From: Nevskiaceae bacterium
GTDB taxonomy: Bacteria; Pseudomonadota; Gammaproteobacteria; Steroidobacterales; Steroidobacteraceae
Direction of reading: 5' to 3'
Assembly: GCA_024234075.1 (NCBI GenBank)
Contig: JACKOV010000011.1
Location: 1-26,459, forward strand
Length of the DNA stretch: 26,459 bases
A program made the position numbers and the translations under genes. Of this stretch, positions 1-12,664 are shown one piece after another (position 1 is the first letter of the stretch; each line of letters starts with the position of its first letter). The notes under the pieces were generated by a model, which saw only the letters and a list, made by a program, of their open reading frames with translations, had not been told where the DNA came from and did no database searches.

Positions 1-302
1 CGCGCGGCCGCGCCGCGCTGCACGCCGCGCGAAAAACCCGAGCCGGTGGCCGACAGCGTTTTCCATTCGTCGCTGCCGTAGCCGAGGTAATCGATGCCGG
101 CGACGTCCATCAACTGCTCGAAACGCAGTTCGGCGGCATCGCGCAGCAGCGTCGCCACCTCCAGCAGCCGGGCGGGCTCGACTTCGTAGGTCAGCTCGTC
201 GGGCAGCGAATCGACGCGGCGCACGCGCTCGCCCAGCGCCGCATCGATGCGCGCCGCGATCGTCTGCACACTCGGACTCGTCGGGCTCGGCTGGTAGCTC
301 AT
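1..302 (-). CDS. nuoC: NADH-quinone oxidoreductase subunit C (partial, N-terminal 100 aa)
   Basis: NuoC is the 30-kDa-type subunit of the peripheral arm of respiratory complex I, next to the quinone-binding region. The reading frame opens with ATG at 302-300 and has no stop up to the left window edge, so only about 100 N-terminal residues are visible. The segment around residues 72-95 carries a D-Y-L-G-Y-G-S-D-E-W stretch and then G-F-S-R-G-V, both typical of NuoC from Xanthomonadales-like gammaproteobacteria. It starts 28 bases after the nuoB stop on the same strand, the standard nuoA-nuoB-nuoC order. The catalytic-arm signature in the C-terminal half lies outside the window. Identification rests on the motif plus synteny and is firm; the start could shift by a few codons. 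Confidence 0.88.
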   Translation of the reverse strand, partial: MSYQPSPTSPSVQTIAARIDAALGERVRRVDSLPDELTYEVEPARLLEVATLLRDAAELRFEQLMDVAGIDYLGYGSDEWKTLSATGSGFSRGVQRGAAA

Positions 303-330
303 CGGCATCGGCTCATGGGCGGAGATGCGG

Positions 331-825
331 TCAGCGCGCGACGGTGCTGGTCCGCTGGATTTTCTTCTGCAACTGGATGATCCCGTACAGCAGCGCCTCG
401 GCCGTCGGTGGACAGCCCGGCACGTAGACATCGACGGGAACGATCCGATCGCAGCCGCGAACCACAGAATAGGAATAGTGGTAGTAACCGCCGCCGTTGG
501 CACAGGAGCCCATCGAGATCACCCAGCGCGGCTCGGCCATCTGGTCGTAGACCTTGCGCAGTGCCGGGGCCATCTTGTTGACCAGGGTGCCGGCAACGAT
601 CATCACGTCCGACTGGCGCGGACTCGGGCGGAACACGACGCCGAAGCGGTCGAGGTCGTAGCGCGATGCACCGGCATGCATCATTTCGACCGCGCAGCAG
701 GCCAGGCCGAAAGTCATCGGCCAGAGCGAGCCAGTGCGCGCCCAATTGACGACGGCATCGACCGTCGTGGTCATGAAGCCGCGCTGGGCGTACCCCTGCG
801 GGTCGGTGCTTTCGGCTAGTCCCAC
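331..825 (-). CDS. nuoB: NADH-quinone oxidoreductase subunit B
   Basis: NuoB carries the terminal 4Fe-4S cluster N2 that passes electrons to quinone in complex I. With a GTG start at 825-823 the protein is 164 aa. The cluster ligands are visible: the tandem Cys43-Cys44 in the A-C-C-A-V-E-M-M motif, Cys108 in S-M-G-S-C-A-N-G-G-G and Cys138 in V-P-G-C-P-P-T-A-E. The GTG is chosen because it overlaps the nuoA stop (GTGGGACTAG), which suggests translational coupling, and because the first in-frame ATG (774) would leave almost nothing before the conserved V-D-A-V-V-N-W-A-R segment. The N-terminal extension is short compared with the longer Xanthomonas-type NuoB. It is followed by nuoC on the same strand. 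Confidence 0.95.
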   Translation of the reverse strand: MGLAESTDPQGYAQRGFMTTTVDAVVNWARTGSLWPMTFGLACCAVEMMHAGASRYDLDRFGVVFRPSPRQSDVMIVAGTLVNKMAPALRKVYDQMAEPRWVISMGSCANGGGYYHYSYSVVRGCDRIVPVDVYVPGCPPTAEALLYGIIQLQKKIQRTSTVAR

Positions 826-1184
826 TCCAGAGCCCCTTTCTTCCACTCGTAGATGAAGCCGACGATGAGGATCGCGAGGAAGATGCCCATCGCCACCAGC
901 CCGAATGCGCCGATCGACCCGAGCGCGACCGCCCAGGGGAAAAGGAAGGCGATTTCGAGGTCGAACACGATGAACAGGATGGCGACCAGGTAGTAGCGCA
1001 CATCGAATTTCATGCGGCTGTCTTCGAAGGCCTCGAAGCCGCATTCGTACGCCGAGAGCTTGTCGCGATCGTCCGGGGCCTGCGCGAAGAACCGGCCGAA
1101 CCCGGTACCGAGCAGAAACAGAACGATCGCGAGCCCCGTCGCTACGATGAGAAAGATCAGGGCGGGAAGATAATTTGCGAGCAT
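816..1184 (-). CDS. nuoA: NADH-quinone oxidoreductase subunit A
   Basis: NuoA is a small membrane subunit of complex I at the joint between the membrane and peripheral arms. The 122-aa protein shows three hydrophobic segments: about residues 4-26, about 64-85 containing Y-Y-L-V-A-I-L-F-I-V-F-D-L-E, and about 92-114. The conserved Y-E-C-G-F-E loop with its Cys lies between the first two. ATG at 1184 is chosen because it directly precedes the first membrane segment; the longer open frame upstream adds an unlikely basic peptide. The stop overlaps the nuoB GTG. A TACAAT -10 box lies about 64 bases upstream, between the start and the tRNA-Leu gene. Confidence 0.96.
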   Translation of the reverse strand: MLANYLPALIFLIVATGLAIVLFLLGTGFGRFFAQAPDDRDKLSAYECGFEAFEDSRMKFDVRYYLVAILFIVFDLEIAFLFPWAVALGSIGAFGLVAMGIFLAILIVGFIYEWKKGALEWD

Positions 1185-1247
1185 CGTTGGCGCCTTGTAA
1201 CGAAAAAGAGCGGCACGTACTGCCACCCCTCATCGCAAGCGGCGCGC

Positions 1248-1253
1248 ATTGTA
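1248..1253 (-). promoter_or_regulatory. candidate -10 box for the nuo operon
   Basis: On the minus strand the sequence reads CTGCTACAATGCGCGCC, that is TACAAT (5 of 6 matches to TATAAT) with an upstream TG one base away, so an extended -10. No good -35 is visible. It lies between tRNA-Leu and nuoA, so nuo can be transcribed separately from tpiA-secG-tRNA. The call rests on motif and position only. Confidence 0.45.
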
Positions 1254-1271
1254 GCAGGACCGGATCGAGAT

Positions 1272-1356
1272 TGGTGCCGACGGGGAGACTCGAACTCCCA
1301 CGCCTCGCGGCGCTAGCCCCTCAAGCTAGTGTGTCTACCAATTCCACCACGTCGGC
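1272..1356 (-). tRNA. tRNA-Leu (anticodon GAG)
   Basis: The minus strand folds as a class II tRNA of 85 nt including an encoded CCA. The acceptor stem is GCCGACG with CGTCGGC. The anticodon stem is CTAGC/GCTAG around the loop TTGAGGG, placing anticodon GAG at 1322-1320. The long variable arm is CGCC-GCGA-GGCG, as expected for leucine, and the T arm is GGGAG-TTCGAGT-CTCCC. It reads CUC and CUU codons. The gene sits between secG and nuoA, its conserved place in many gammaproteobacteria, and is probably processed from the tpiA-secG transcript. Confidence 0.97.
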
Positions 1357-1379
1357 GACTGACTCTCGATTCGTTCGTG

Positions 1380-1793
1380 CTAGGGCGCCGGTGCGTTCGA
1401 CGGTGCCGGCGGGACCACGGTATCGGCCTGCGGCACCGCCGCTTCGGGAGCCGGCTGGGCAGGCACTGGTGACTCCAGCGTCGCGGGCGACGACACCGTG
1501 GCAGCGGGCTCGACCGTCGTCGCGGACGGGCCGATCAGACCGCCCGGCGCCATGGTCGAGGGACGCGTGCCCAGCCACGCCAGCGCCAGGCTGTTGATCA
1601 TGAAAATCGCCGCAAACACCGCCGTCGAACGCGACAGGCCGGTGGTCGCACCGCGCGCACCGAACACGCTGCCGGATGCGCCGGCCCCGAAACCCGCGCC
1701 CGCGTCGGCGCCGCGGCCGCGCTGCAGCAACACCAGTGCCACGATCGCCAGCGAGGCGAACACCTGGATCATCGTCAAAACCGTTCGCAGCAT
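1380..1793 (-). CDS. secG: Preprotein translocase subunit SecG
   Basis: SecG is the small accessory subunit of the SecYEG inner-membrane protein-export channel. The 137-aa product has two membrane segments, about residues 4-23 and 57-76. Between them is the family's glycine-rich loop L-L-Q-R-G-R-G-A-D-A-G-A-G-F-G-A-G-A-S-G-S-V-F-G. The rest, from about residue 80, is a low-complexity Ala/Pro/Val-rich tail, longer than the E. coli tail but common in this class and presumably disordered. It starts with ATG 25 bases after the tpiA stop, and the tRNA-Leu gene follows, so tpiA-secG-tRNA probably share a transcript. Confidence 0.95.
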   Translation of the reverse strand: MLRTVLTMIQVFASLAIVALVLLQRGRGADAGAGFGAGASGSVFGARGATTGLSRSTAVFAAIFMINSLALAWLGTRPSTMAPGGLIGPSATTVEPAATVSSPATLESPVPAQPAPEAAVPQADTVVPPAPSNAPAP

Positions 1794-1818
1794 CGGACCT
1801 TCCGCGCGTGCAGGGAAT

Positions 1819-2571
1819 TCAAGCCGTGGCCGCCGCGAGGATCGCGACGAACTCCTCGGCCTTTAGCGACGCTCCGCCGATCAGGCCACCGTCGACGTCC
1901 GGCATCGCGAAGAGCTCTCGCGCGTTGCCGGCCTTGACGCTGCCGCCGTAGAGGATGCGTACCGAGCCTGCAATTGTAGCATCGCGTGCCGCGATCCGAC
2001 CACGCACAAATGCGTGCACGTCCTGGGCCTGTTCCGGCGAGGCGACCCGCCCCGTCCCGATCGCCCAGACGGGTTCGTAGGCGAGCACCGCGCTGGCAAA
2101 CGCCGCCGCGCCGCACAGGTCGAGCACCGCATCCAGCTGCCGGCCGACGATCTCGTGGGTGCGGCCCGCATCCCGCTCGGCGAGCGTTTCACCGACGCAG
2201 AGAATCGGTATCAGGCCCTTGCCTTGCGCCGCCGCGAACTTGCGCGCCACCAGGGCGTCGTCCTCGGCGTACAGCGCGCGTCTCTCGGAGTGGCCGACGA
2301 TGACGTACTCGCAGCCGACGTCGCGCAGCATGGCCGCCGACACCTCGCCGGTGAAGGCGCCGAGCGGTTCCGCACAGGTATCCTGCGCGCCGAGCTGTAT
2401 CGGCGAGCCGCGCAGTATCCGGGCGAGTTCCTGCAGATAGACGAAAGGCGGACAGACCACGCAGTCGCCGGCATGGGTGGGCCAGGAGGCGAGAATGCCC
2501 TCGACCAGCGCGGCATTCTCGGCACGCGAGCCGTGCATCTTCCAGTTTCCGGCGACGATCGGTCGACGCAT
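1819..2571 (-). CDS. tpiA: Triosephosphate isomerase
   Basis: This cytosolic glycolytic enzyme interconverts dihydroxyacetone phosphate and glyceraldehyde 3-phosphate. The 250-aa length is normal. Catalytic residues are visible: Asn9 and Lys11 in G-N-W-K-M-H, His94 in I-V-G-H-S-E-R-R, and Glu166 in A-Y-E-P-V-W-A-I-G-T-G, which leads into the mobile loop. The phosphate-binding stretch I-L-Y-G-G-S-V is at residues 207-212. ATG at 2571 is preceded by a strong GGAGGA ribosome binding site and begins the conserved N-terminus; the 50-residue upstream extension of the frame is not family sequence. It stands 195 bases after glmM and has its own candidate promoter at 2602-2630. Confidence 0.97.
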   Translation of the reverse strand: MRRPIVAGNWKMHGSRAENAALVEGILASWPTHAGDCVVCPPFVYLQELARILRGSPIQLGAQDTCAEPLGAFTGEVSAAMLRDVGCEYVIVGHSERRALYAEDDALVARKFAAAQGKGLIPILCVGETLAERDAGRTHEIVGRQLDAVLDLCGAAAFASAVLAYEPVWAIGTGRVASPEQAQDVHAFVRGRIAARDATIAGSVRILYGGSVKAGNARELFAMPDVDGGLIGGASLKAEEFVAILAAATA

Positions 2572-2601
2572 GACGTCCTCCGGGGCGCAAAAAGGCGCGC
2601 G

Positions 2602-2630
2602 ATCATAGCCACGTGATCCCGTAGGTGCAA
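2602..2630 (-). promoter_or_regulatory. candidate sigma-70 promoter of tpiA-secG
   Basis: On the minus strand TTGCAC (2630-2625) is followed after 17 bases by TATGAT (2607-2602), a -10 with 5 of 6 consensus matches; the -35 is weaker. The tpiA start codon is about 30 bases downstream, with GGAGGA between. It would let tpiA be read apart from glmM. Seen by eye only. Confidence 0.5.
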
Positions 2631-2766
2631 CGGCGAGCGTCGCCCCTCCCCGTGCCGGATGGAATAGCGGCACATACGGACGCGAACGGTCGCGGATCGT
2701 GGACTCCGCAATCGCCACCACGCGGTTACTTCGACACCCACCGCCCGCCGGGGCGGCAGGGGCTCT

Positions 2767-4101
2767 TCAGGGGCCGGCCGCGCGCACTGCCGTCGCGATC
2801 TCGTTGGCCGAATCGCGAGCCTGCTGCTCCTCCTCGGCTTCGATCATCACCCGGATCACCGGCTCGGTGCCCGAAGCCCGCAGCACGACCCGTCCCTGGT
2901 TGCCGAGTCCGGCTTGCACTCGTTCCACGACCTGGACCACGGCCGGCACCGACATGGGATCGAAGCGCCGCCCGACCTTCACGTTGATCATCACCTGCGG
3001 CAGCTTGGCCATGCCCGCCGAGAGCTCGGCCAGCGACCTGCCGGTCTGCCGCATCACGGCCAGGACCTGCAGCGCCGCGACGATCGCGTCGCCGGTGGTC
3101 GTCTTGTCGAGCGTGAGGATGTGGCCCGAGGTTTCACCGCCGAGGACCGAGCCGGATTCGCGCATCTGCGCCATCACGTACCGATCGCCGACCGCGGCCC
3201 GCCGAAAGTCGATGCCCTGCTCGCGCAGCGCGATCTCCAGACCGAGGTTGCTCATCACCGTGCCGACGACCGGGCCTTGCAGCGTGCCGGCTTCGCGGCG
3301 CGCCGAAGCCAAGACATAGAGCAACTGGTCGCCATCGACCATCCGGCCGAGATGATCGACCATCACCAGCCGATCGCCATCACCATCGAGTGCAATGCCC
3401 ACCTGGGCACGCACGCCGGGAACGGTCAACTGCAACAGGTCGGAGGCGGTCGAGCCGCAACCGTCGTTGATGTTGCGGCCGTTCGGCGAGCAGCCGATGG
3501 GCACGATGTCGGCGCCGAGATCGGCGAGGATCCGTGGCGCGACCTTGTAGCCGGCGCCGTTGGCGCAATCGATCACGATCTTCATGCCTTCGAGCGTCAG
3601 GCCCGCGGGCAGCGTCGAGACACAGAAATCCTGGTAATGCTGACGCGACCGGTCGACGCGCGATGCCCGGCCGAGGCCGCGGGAATGGCGCGTGACCGGC
3701 GGATTGTCGAGTTCAGCCTCGATGCGCTCCTCGTCCTCGTCGGAAAGCTTGCCGCCTTCGGCATCGAAGAACTTGATGCCGTTGTCGTCGTAGAGATTGT
3801 GGGAGGCGCTGATCACCACGCCGAAACGGCAGCCAAAGCGCCGGGTCATGTAGGCAATGCCGGGGGTCGGCAGCGGCCCGATCAGCATCACGTTGACGCC
3901 GGCGGCCACGAAACCGGCCTCGAGCGCCGATTCGAACATGTAGCCGGACAGGCGCGTGTCCTTGCCGATCAACACGGTGCCGCCTTGCGGCGCCAGCACC
4001 CGCGCCGCGGCGCTGGCCAGACGCAGCGCGAAATCGACCGTCAGCGGCGACTCGCCGACCCGTCCGCGCACGCCATCGGTACCGAAATACTTTCTCGCCA
4101 C
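2767..4101 (-). CDS. glmM: Phosphoglucosamine mutase
   Basis: GlmM converts glucosamine 6-phosphate to glucosamine 1-phosphate, the step leading to UDP-GlcNAc for peptidoglycan and lipopolysaccharide. The 444-aa protein has the N-terminal F-G-T-D-G-V-R-G, the phosphoserine loop V-I-S-A-S-H-N with catalytic Ser100, the metal loop D-G-D-G-D-R at 239-244, the sugar loop G-G-E-T-S-G-H at 321-327 and the phosphate loop R-A-S-G-T-E-P at 408-414. The start is GTG at 4101, supported by a GGAGG site ten bases upstream that lies inside the last codons of folP. Only six bases separate it from folP, so the two are co-translated from one message, as in E. coli. Confidence 0.97.
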   Translation of the reverse strand: MARKYFGTDGVRGRVGESPLTVDFALRLASAAARVLAPQGGTVLIGKDTRLSGYMFESALEAGFVAAGVNVMLIGPLPTPGIAYMTRRFGCRFGVVISASHNLYDDNGIKFFDAEGGKLSDEDEERIEAELDNPPVTRHSRGLGRASRVDRSRQHYQDFCVSTLPAGLTLEGMKIVIDCANGAGYKVAPRILADLGADIVPIGCSPNGRNINDGCGSTASDLLQLTVPGVRAQVGIALDGDGDRLVMVDHLGRMVDGDQLLYVLASARREAGTLQGPVVGTVMSNLGLEIALREQGIDFRRAAVGDRYVMAQMRESGSVLGGETSGHILTLDKTTTGDAIVAALQVLAVMRQTGRSLAELSAGMAKLPQVMINVKVGRRFDPMSVPAVVQVVERVQAGLGNQGRVVLRASGTEPVIRVMIEAEEEQQARDSANEIATAVRAAGP

Positions 4102-4107
4102 GTCTGC

Positions 4108-4938
4108 TCAACCTCCGGATACGGCCGTCCAGACCGACAACGCATCGCGGGTCGGACCGACGTCGTGAGTACGAATGATCCTTGCACCGCCCTGCAGCGC
4201 CCATAACGCCAGCGCCAGACTGCCCGCCAGCCGCTCCTCGACCGGCCGCCGGATCAGCGCCCCGAGCATAGATTTGCGCGACAAACCGACCAGCACCGGC
4301 CGGCCGGCCACGCCGAGCTGCGGCAGTGCACGCAACAGCTGTAGATTGTGCTCCAGTGTCTTGCCAAAACCGAAACCCGGATCGACGCAAATACGCTCCG
4401 CGCCGATCCCGGCTGCCGTACAAGCCTGCACCCGCGCCTCGAGGAAGGCTTTGACCTCGGTCACGACGTCGCCATAGGCGGGGGCCTGCTGCATGGTCGC
4501 CGGCTCGCCCTGCATGTGCATCAGGCAGATCCCGGCACCGCCTCGGGCAACGGCCTCGAGCGCACCCGGCGCCTGCAAGGCGCGCACATCGTTGACCAGC
4601 CCCGCACCCGCGTCGATCGCAGCGCGCATCACCTCGGGTTTGCTGGTATCGACCGACACCACCACCGGCACCTCAGCCAGGTGGCGGACCACCGGCAGGA
4701 CACGGCGCAGTTCTTCGTCCAGCGGCACGGGAGCGGCACCGGGACGGGTCGATTCGCCGCCGACATCGACGATGGCGGCGCCGTCGGCGACCATCCGCTC
4801 GGCCCGCTCGATCGCGGCGCCGAGATCCAGATAGCGGCCACCGTCGGCGAAGGAATCGGCCGTGACGTTGAGCACGCCCATCACGACCGGACGAGTGAGC
4901 TCGAGGCGCCGGTCTCCACAGCGCAGCACAGCGCTCAC
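4108..4938 (-). CDS. folP: Dihydropteroate synthase
   Basis: FolP condenses p-aminobenzoate with dihydropterin pyrophosphate to give dihydropteroate in folate synthesis; it is the sulfonamide target. From GTG at 4938 the protein is 276 aa, a normal length. Visible landmarks are G-V-L-N-V-T-A-D-S-F (Asn24), G-G-E-S-T-R-P-G-A at 60-68, S-V-D-T-S-K with Asp97, V-N-D-V with Asn116, D-P-G-F-G-F-G-K (Asp186), the G-L-S-R-K-S loop with Lys222, and R-T-H-D-V with Arg256 and His258. No ATG exists at a sensible place; the alternative GTG at 4929 would shorten it by three residues. It lies 67 bases after ftsH and six bases before glmM, the conserved ftsH-folP-glmM order. Confidence 0.96.
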   Translation of the reverse strand: MSAVLRCGDRRLELTRPVVMGVLNVTADSFADGGRYLDLGAAIERAERMVADGAAIVDVGGESTRPGAAPVPLDEELRRVLPVVRHLAEVPVVVSVDTSKPEVMRAAIDAGAGLVNDVRALQAPGALEAVARGGAGICLMHMQGEPATMQQAPAYGDVVTEVKAFLEARVQACTAAGIGAERICVDPGFGFGKTLEHNLQLLRALPQLGVAGRPVLVGLSRKSMLGALIRRPVEERLAGSLALALWALQGGARIIRTHDVGPTRDALSVWTAVSGG

Positions 4939-5005
4939 GGCGAAGATTCCGGCCGGCTCGCGTTCGGGGTCGTGTCCGTGTCGTGCGTGATCGGCCGGGG
5001 GCCGA

Positions 5006-6937
<1,932 letters not shown>

Positions 6938-7047
6938 GAATTATGCCCTCGCGTGGCGCAGTCCCTGCGCAATATCGAAGCTACACCATCCCGACAATGC
7001 CGGCCAGCCACGGGTTCCCGGGCCGACAACGCCCCATCGGGTCGTTG

Positions 7048-7074
7048 ATCGGGTCGGCAGATCACTTATTCAAG
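7048..7074 (-). promoter_or_regulatory. candidate sigma-32 promoter of ftsH
   Basis: The minus strand has CTTGAAT (7074-7068), 14 bases, then CCCGAT (7053-7048). The heat-shock consensus is CTTGAAA and CCCCATNT with 11-16 bases between, so each half has one mismatch. The expected start of transcription is about 100 bases before ftsH. Sigma-32 control of ftsH is known in E. coli. The same -35 heptamer recurs before grpE and dnaK. Confidence 0.6.
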
Positions 7075-7125
7075 CCGGGCAACCGCCCGTCGCCGGCCGT
7101 CGCGGCACCCTGCCCCGGCCAACGC

Positions 7126-7131
7126 TACAAT
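7126..7131 (+). promoter_or_regulatory. candidate -10 box of yhbY, possibly giving a leaderless mRNA
   Basis: GCTACAATGGCGGG directly precedes the yhbY ATG at 7138. TACAAT ends seven bases before the start codon, so transcription would begin at or next to the A of ATG. No clear -35 is visible. The GGCGGG between the box and the ATG could instead be read as a weak ribosome binding site. Confidence 0.45.
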
Positions 7132-7137
7132 GGCGGG

Positions 7138-7437
7138 ATGGAGCTCAGCGAAAGACAGCGCAAGTACCTGCGGGGGCTCGCGCACCCGCTCGAACCGGTC
7201 ATCATGGTCGGCAACGCCGGTGTCACCGAGGCCGTGGTGCGGGAGACGGCCCGCGCCCTGTACGACCACGAACTCATCAAGGTGAAGATCCGCGGCGCCG
7301 ATCGCCAGGCCCGCGACGCCGCCTTCGACTCGCTGGCGCAGCGGACCGGTAGCACCCTGGTGCATCGCATCGGCCACGTCGGCGTGCTCTATCAGCGCAA
7401 CCCGGCACTGGCCAGGATCCTCATTCCGGACACCTGA
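7138..7437 (+). CDS. yhbY: YhbY family ribosome-assembly RNA-binding protein (CRM domain)
   Basis: YhbY is a small KH-like CRM-domain protein that associates with pre-50S ribosomes in E. coli. The 99-aa product is one CRM domain: an N-terminal helix L-S-E-R-Q-R-K-Y-L-R-G-L-A-H, the G-N-A-G loop at about 25-28 in place of the KH GxxG loop, a basic I-K-V-K-I-R strand, and the closing G-V-L-Y-Q-R-N segment. ATG at 7138 is chosen because the family's N-terminus begins there; the open frame upstream is unrelated. It is divergent from ftsH and converges on greA with 40 bases between. In E. coli rlmE and ftsH lie next to it, but here only ftsH does. Confidence 0.94.
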   Translation: MELSERQRKYLRGLAHPLEPVIMVGNAGVTEAVVRETARALYDHELIKVKIRGADRQARDAAFDSLAQRTGSTLVHRIGHVGVLYQRNPALARILIPDT

Positions 7438-7477
7438 GGCCGGATAGCCGGACGCAGCACCCGACCGGGCGGCAGCC

Positions 7478-7950
7478 TCACTCGTAGCGTACCGCCACGA
7501 TCTCCCAGGAGCGGATCCCGCCGGGCGCGGCGACATCCACGACGTCGCCTTCGGACTTGCCGACCAGCGCACGCGCGATCGGCGAGGTGATCGCGATCCG
7601 TGCCGCCTTGATGTCGGCCTCGTCCTCGCCGACGATCATATAGGTGACTTTCTTGCCGTCGTCCTCGGACTCGAGGTCGACGGTCGCGCCGAACACCACC
7701 TTGCCGCTGGGCGTGAGCTTGGTGACATCGATGATGTCGGCCGAGGAGAGCTTGGCTTCGATCTCGCTGATCCGCCCCTCGATGAACCCCTGCTGCTCGC
7801 GCGCGGCATGGTATTCGGCATTTTCCGACAGGTCGCCATGGCTGCGGGCTTCGGCGATCGCGCGGATGACGTTGGGGCGATCCTCGGACTTGAGCCGCTT
7901 CAGCTCGGCGCGCAGCAATTCGGCGCCGCGGGCCGTCATCGGGTTGCGCT

Positions 7951-7954
<4 letters not shown>
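7478..7954 (-). CDS. greA: Transcription elongation factor GreA
   Basis: GreA enters the RNA polymerase secondary channel and stimulates cleavage of the backtracked transcript. The 158-aa length is standard. Residues about 1-76 form the coiled-coil arm, with the acidic tip A-R-S-H-G-D-L-S-E-N-A-E-Y-H-A-A that carries the catalytic Asp and Glu. The C-terminal FKBP-like domain ends with S-P-I-A-R-A-L-V-G-K-S-E-G-D-V and W-E-I-V-A-V-R-Y. The ATG at 7954 overlaps the carB stop as ATGA, so it is probably translationally coupled to carB. A carA-carB-greA linkage is also known from Pseudomonas. Confidence 0.97.
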
Positions 7955-11190
<3,236 letters not shown>

Positions 11191-11232
11191 CTCTGTCTGG
11201 TCTTGTCTGGTCTGGCGCGCGGCGGGTCGGGC

Positions 11233-12399
11233 TCAGCGGGCAGCGGTATTGAGCTGCTTCAACTGGCCGGCGAGGCGTTTGACCATCGCCTGGATGAAGC
11301 GGTCGAACAGCGGCTTGATGTCGCCCGGCCCGGGGCTCGCCTCGGGGTGGCCCTGGAAGCTGAAGGCCGGACGGTCGGTACGGCTCATGCCCTGCAGCGA
11401 GCCGTCGAACAGCGAGCGGTGGGTGGCGACGAGGTTCGCCGGCAGCGTCGACTCGTCGACCGCGAAGCCGTGATTCTGCGAGGTGATCAGCACCCGTCGC
11501 GTTTCGAGATCCTGGACCGGATGGTTGGCCCCGTGGTGCCCGAACTTCATCTTGACGGTGCGCGCACCGCTGGCAAGACCGAGCAGCTGGTGACCGAGGC
11601 AGATGCCGAAGATCGGGATGCCCGTCTCGAGCAAGCGCCGGATCGCCTCGATCGCGTAGTCGCAGGGCTCGGGATCGCCGGGACCGTTGGACAGGAAAAT
11701 GCCGTCGGGCTGCAAGGCCAGCGCCTGCTCAGCCGTCGTCTGGGCCGGCACGACCGTGATGCGGCAGCCCTGGTCGGCGAGCAGCCGCAGGATGTTCCGC
11801 TTGACGCCGAAATCGTAGGCCACGACATGCAGTCGCTGGTGGGCACGAATCGAATGCTTCGGATGCTCGTCGCCGATGCTGCCTTCGTTCCACTGGTAGC
11901 TGTCGCGGGTCGAGACGACCTTGGCGAGGTCCATGCCCTTGAGACCCGGGAAGGACTGCGCGGCTCGGACCGCAACCGCCGAATCCGCTTTCTCGCCGGT
12001 CATGATGCAACCGGCCTGCGCGCCTTTTTCGCGCAGCAGGCGCGTCAGACGGCGCGTGTCGATACCGGCGATCGCCACCAGCTTGGCGCGCTGCAGGAAT
12101 TCCGTCAGCGTCTCGGTCATCCGGAAATTGCTCGCCTGGAGCGGCAGGTCGCGGATGATCAGGCCCGATGCGAAGACCTGGGCGGCTTCGAGATCCTCGG
12201 CATTGGTGCCGGTATTGCCGATATGGGGGTAGGTCAGCGTGACGAGCTGTCGTGCGTACGAGGGATCGCTGAGGATCTCCTGGTAGCCCGTCATTGCGGT
12301 GTTGAAAACGACCTCGCCGGTGGTATTGCCTGGTGCGCCGATCGACTTGCCGCGGAACACACTTCCATCCGCCAACGCAAGTACCGCAGGTACGCTCAC
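11233..12399 (-). CDS. carA: Carbamoyl phosphate synthase, small (glutaminase) subunit
   Basis: CarA hydrolyses glutamine and channels ammonia to CarB. From GTG at 12399 it is 388 aa, close to the 382 of E. coli. The N-terminal CPSase domain shows F-N-T-A-M-T-G-Y-Q-E (32-41). The class I glutamine amidotransferase domain has the oxyanion segment S-N-G-P-G-D-P (237-243), the nucleophile Cys267 in G-I-C-L-G-H-Q-L, and the His351/Glu353 pair in G-H-P-E-A. The GTG has a GGGG ribosome binding site eight bases upstream; the open frame continues further but without family sequence. A leader of about 230 bases containing a terminator-like hairpin lies between its candidate promoter and the start. Confidence 0.97.
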   Translation of the reverse strand: MSVPAVLALADGSVFRGKSIGAPGNTTGEVVFNTAMTGYQEILSDPSYARQLVTLTYPHIGNTGTNAEDLEAAQVFASGLIIRDLPLQASNFRMTETLTEFLQRAKLVAIAGIDTRRLTRLLREKGAQAGCIMTGEKADSAVAVRAAQSFPGLKGMDLAKVVSTRDSYQWNEGSIGDEHPKHSIRAHQRLHVVAYDFGVKRNILRLLADQGCRITVVPAQTTAEQALALQPDGIFLSNGPGDPEPCDYAIEAIRRLLETGIPIFGICLGHQLLGLASGARTVKMKFGHHGANHPVQDLETRRVLITSQNHGFAVDESTLPANLVATHRSLFDGSLQGMSRTDRPAFSFQGHPEASPGPGDIKPLFDRFIQAMVKRLAGQLKQLNTAAR

Positions 12400-12504
12400 T
12401 GTTCGATCCCCTTCGTTACGCACGCCTTCGCGGCGCGCGCCTTGCCGATGCCGAGAGTCTCCAACAGCGGATCGATCCGGCTCGCGTGCACCCGCAGACG
12501 GCCG

Positions 12505-12524
12505 CTCGAAGCCTTGGCCTCGAG
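12505..12524 (-). repeat. inverted repeat in the carA leader
   Basis: The minus strand reads CTCGAGGCCAAGGCTTCGAG, two near-complementary arms with one G-T wobble and almost no loop, so in RNA the innermost pairs would open. It lies about 106 bases before the carA start, downstream of the terminator-like hairpin. Its role is unknown; it may be ordinary RNA structure in a GC-rich leader. Confidence 0.4.
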
Positions 12525-12559
12525 ACGTTTCCAACAGGTCGACACGACGAGGTTTAGAT

Positions 12560-12597
12560 GAACAAAGCGGGAGGAGTTCTCGCGAACATCCTCCCGC
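12560..12597 (-). terminator. intrinsic terminator / attenuator in the carA leader
   Basis: On the minus strand GCGGGAGGA (12597-12589) pairs perfectly with TCCTCCCGC (12575-12567). The stem continues as GTTC/GAAC after one bulged base, leaving a four-base loop. TTTGTT follows. On the plus strand the same hairpin is not followed by a T-run, so it acts on leftward transcripts. It lies about 30 bases downstream of the expected carA transcription start and about 170 bases before the carA start codon, a position that suits attenuation. It could alternatively end read-through from dapB. Confidence 0.7.
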
Positions 12598-12634
12598 CTT
12601 GCACGGACTAACCCGGCTATCGGATTAGAAGCAA

Positions 12635-12664
12635 ATTTTACGTTTCGGGGCCCCGATGTGTCCA
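12635..12664 (-). promoter_or_regulatory. candidate carAB promoter
   Basis: The minus strand carries TGGACA (12664-12659), an 18-base spacer, and TAAAAT (12640-12635). Each hexamer has 5 of 6 matches to the sigma-70 consensus. It is the best promoter in the 349-base dapB-carA gap, and transcription would begin near 12628. The spacer contains the perfect palindrome CGGGGCCCCG (12646-12655). Confidence 0.6.

Noticed and set aside
2707..2766. A CCGCC...GGCGG inverted repeat downstream of glmM as a terminator
   Set aside because: The stem is short and no T-run follows on the minus strand; in this GC content such repeats are expected by chance.
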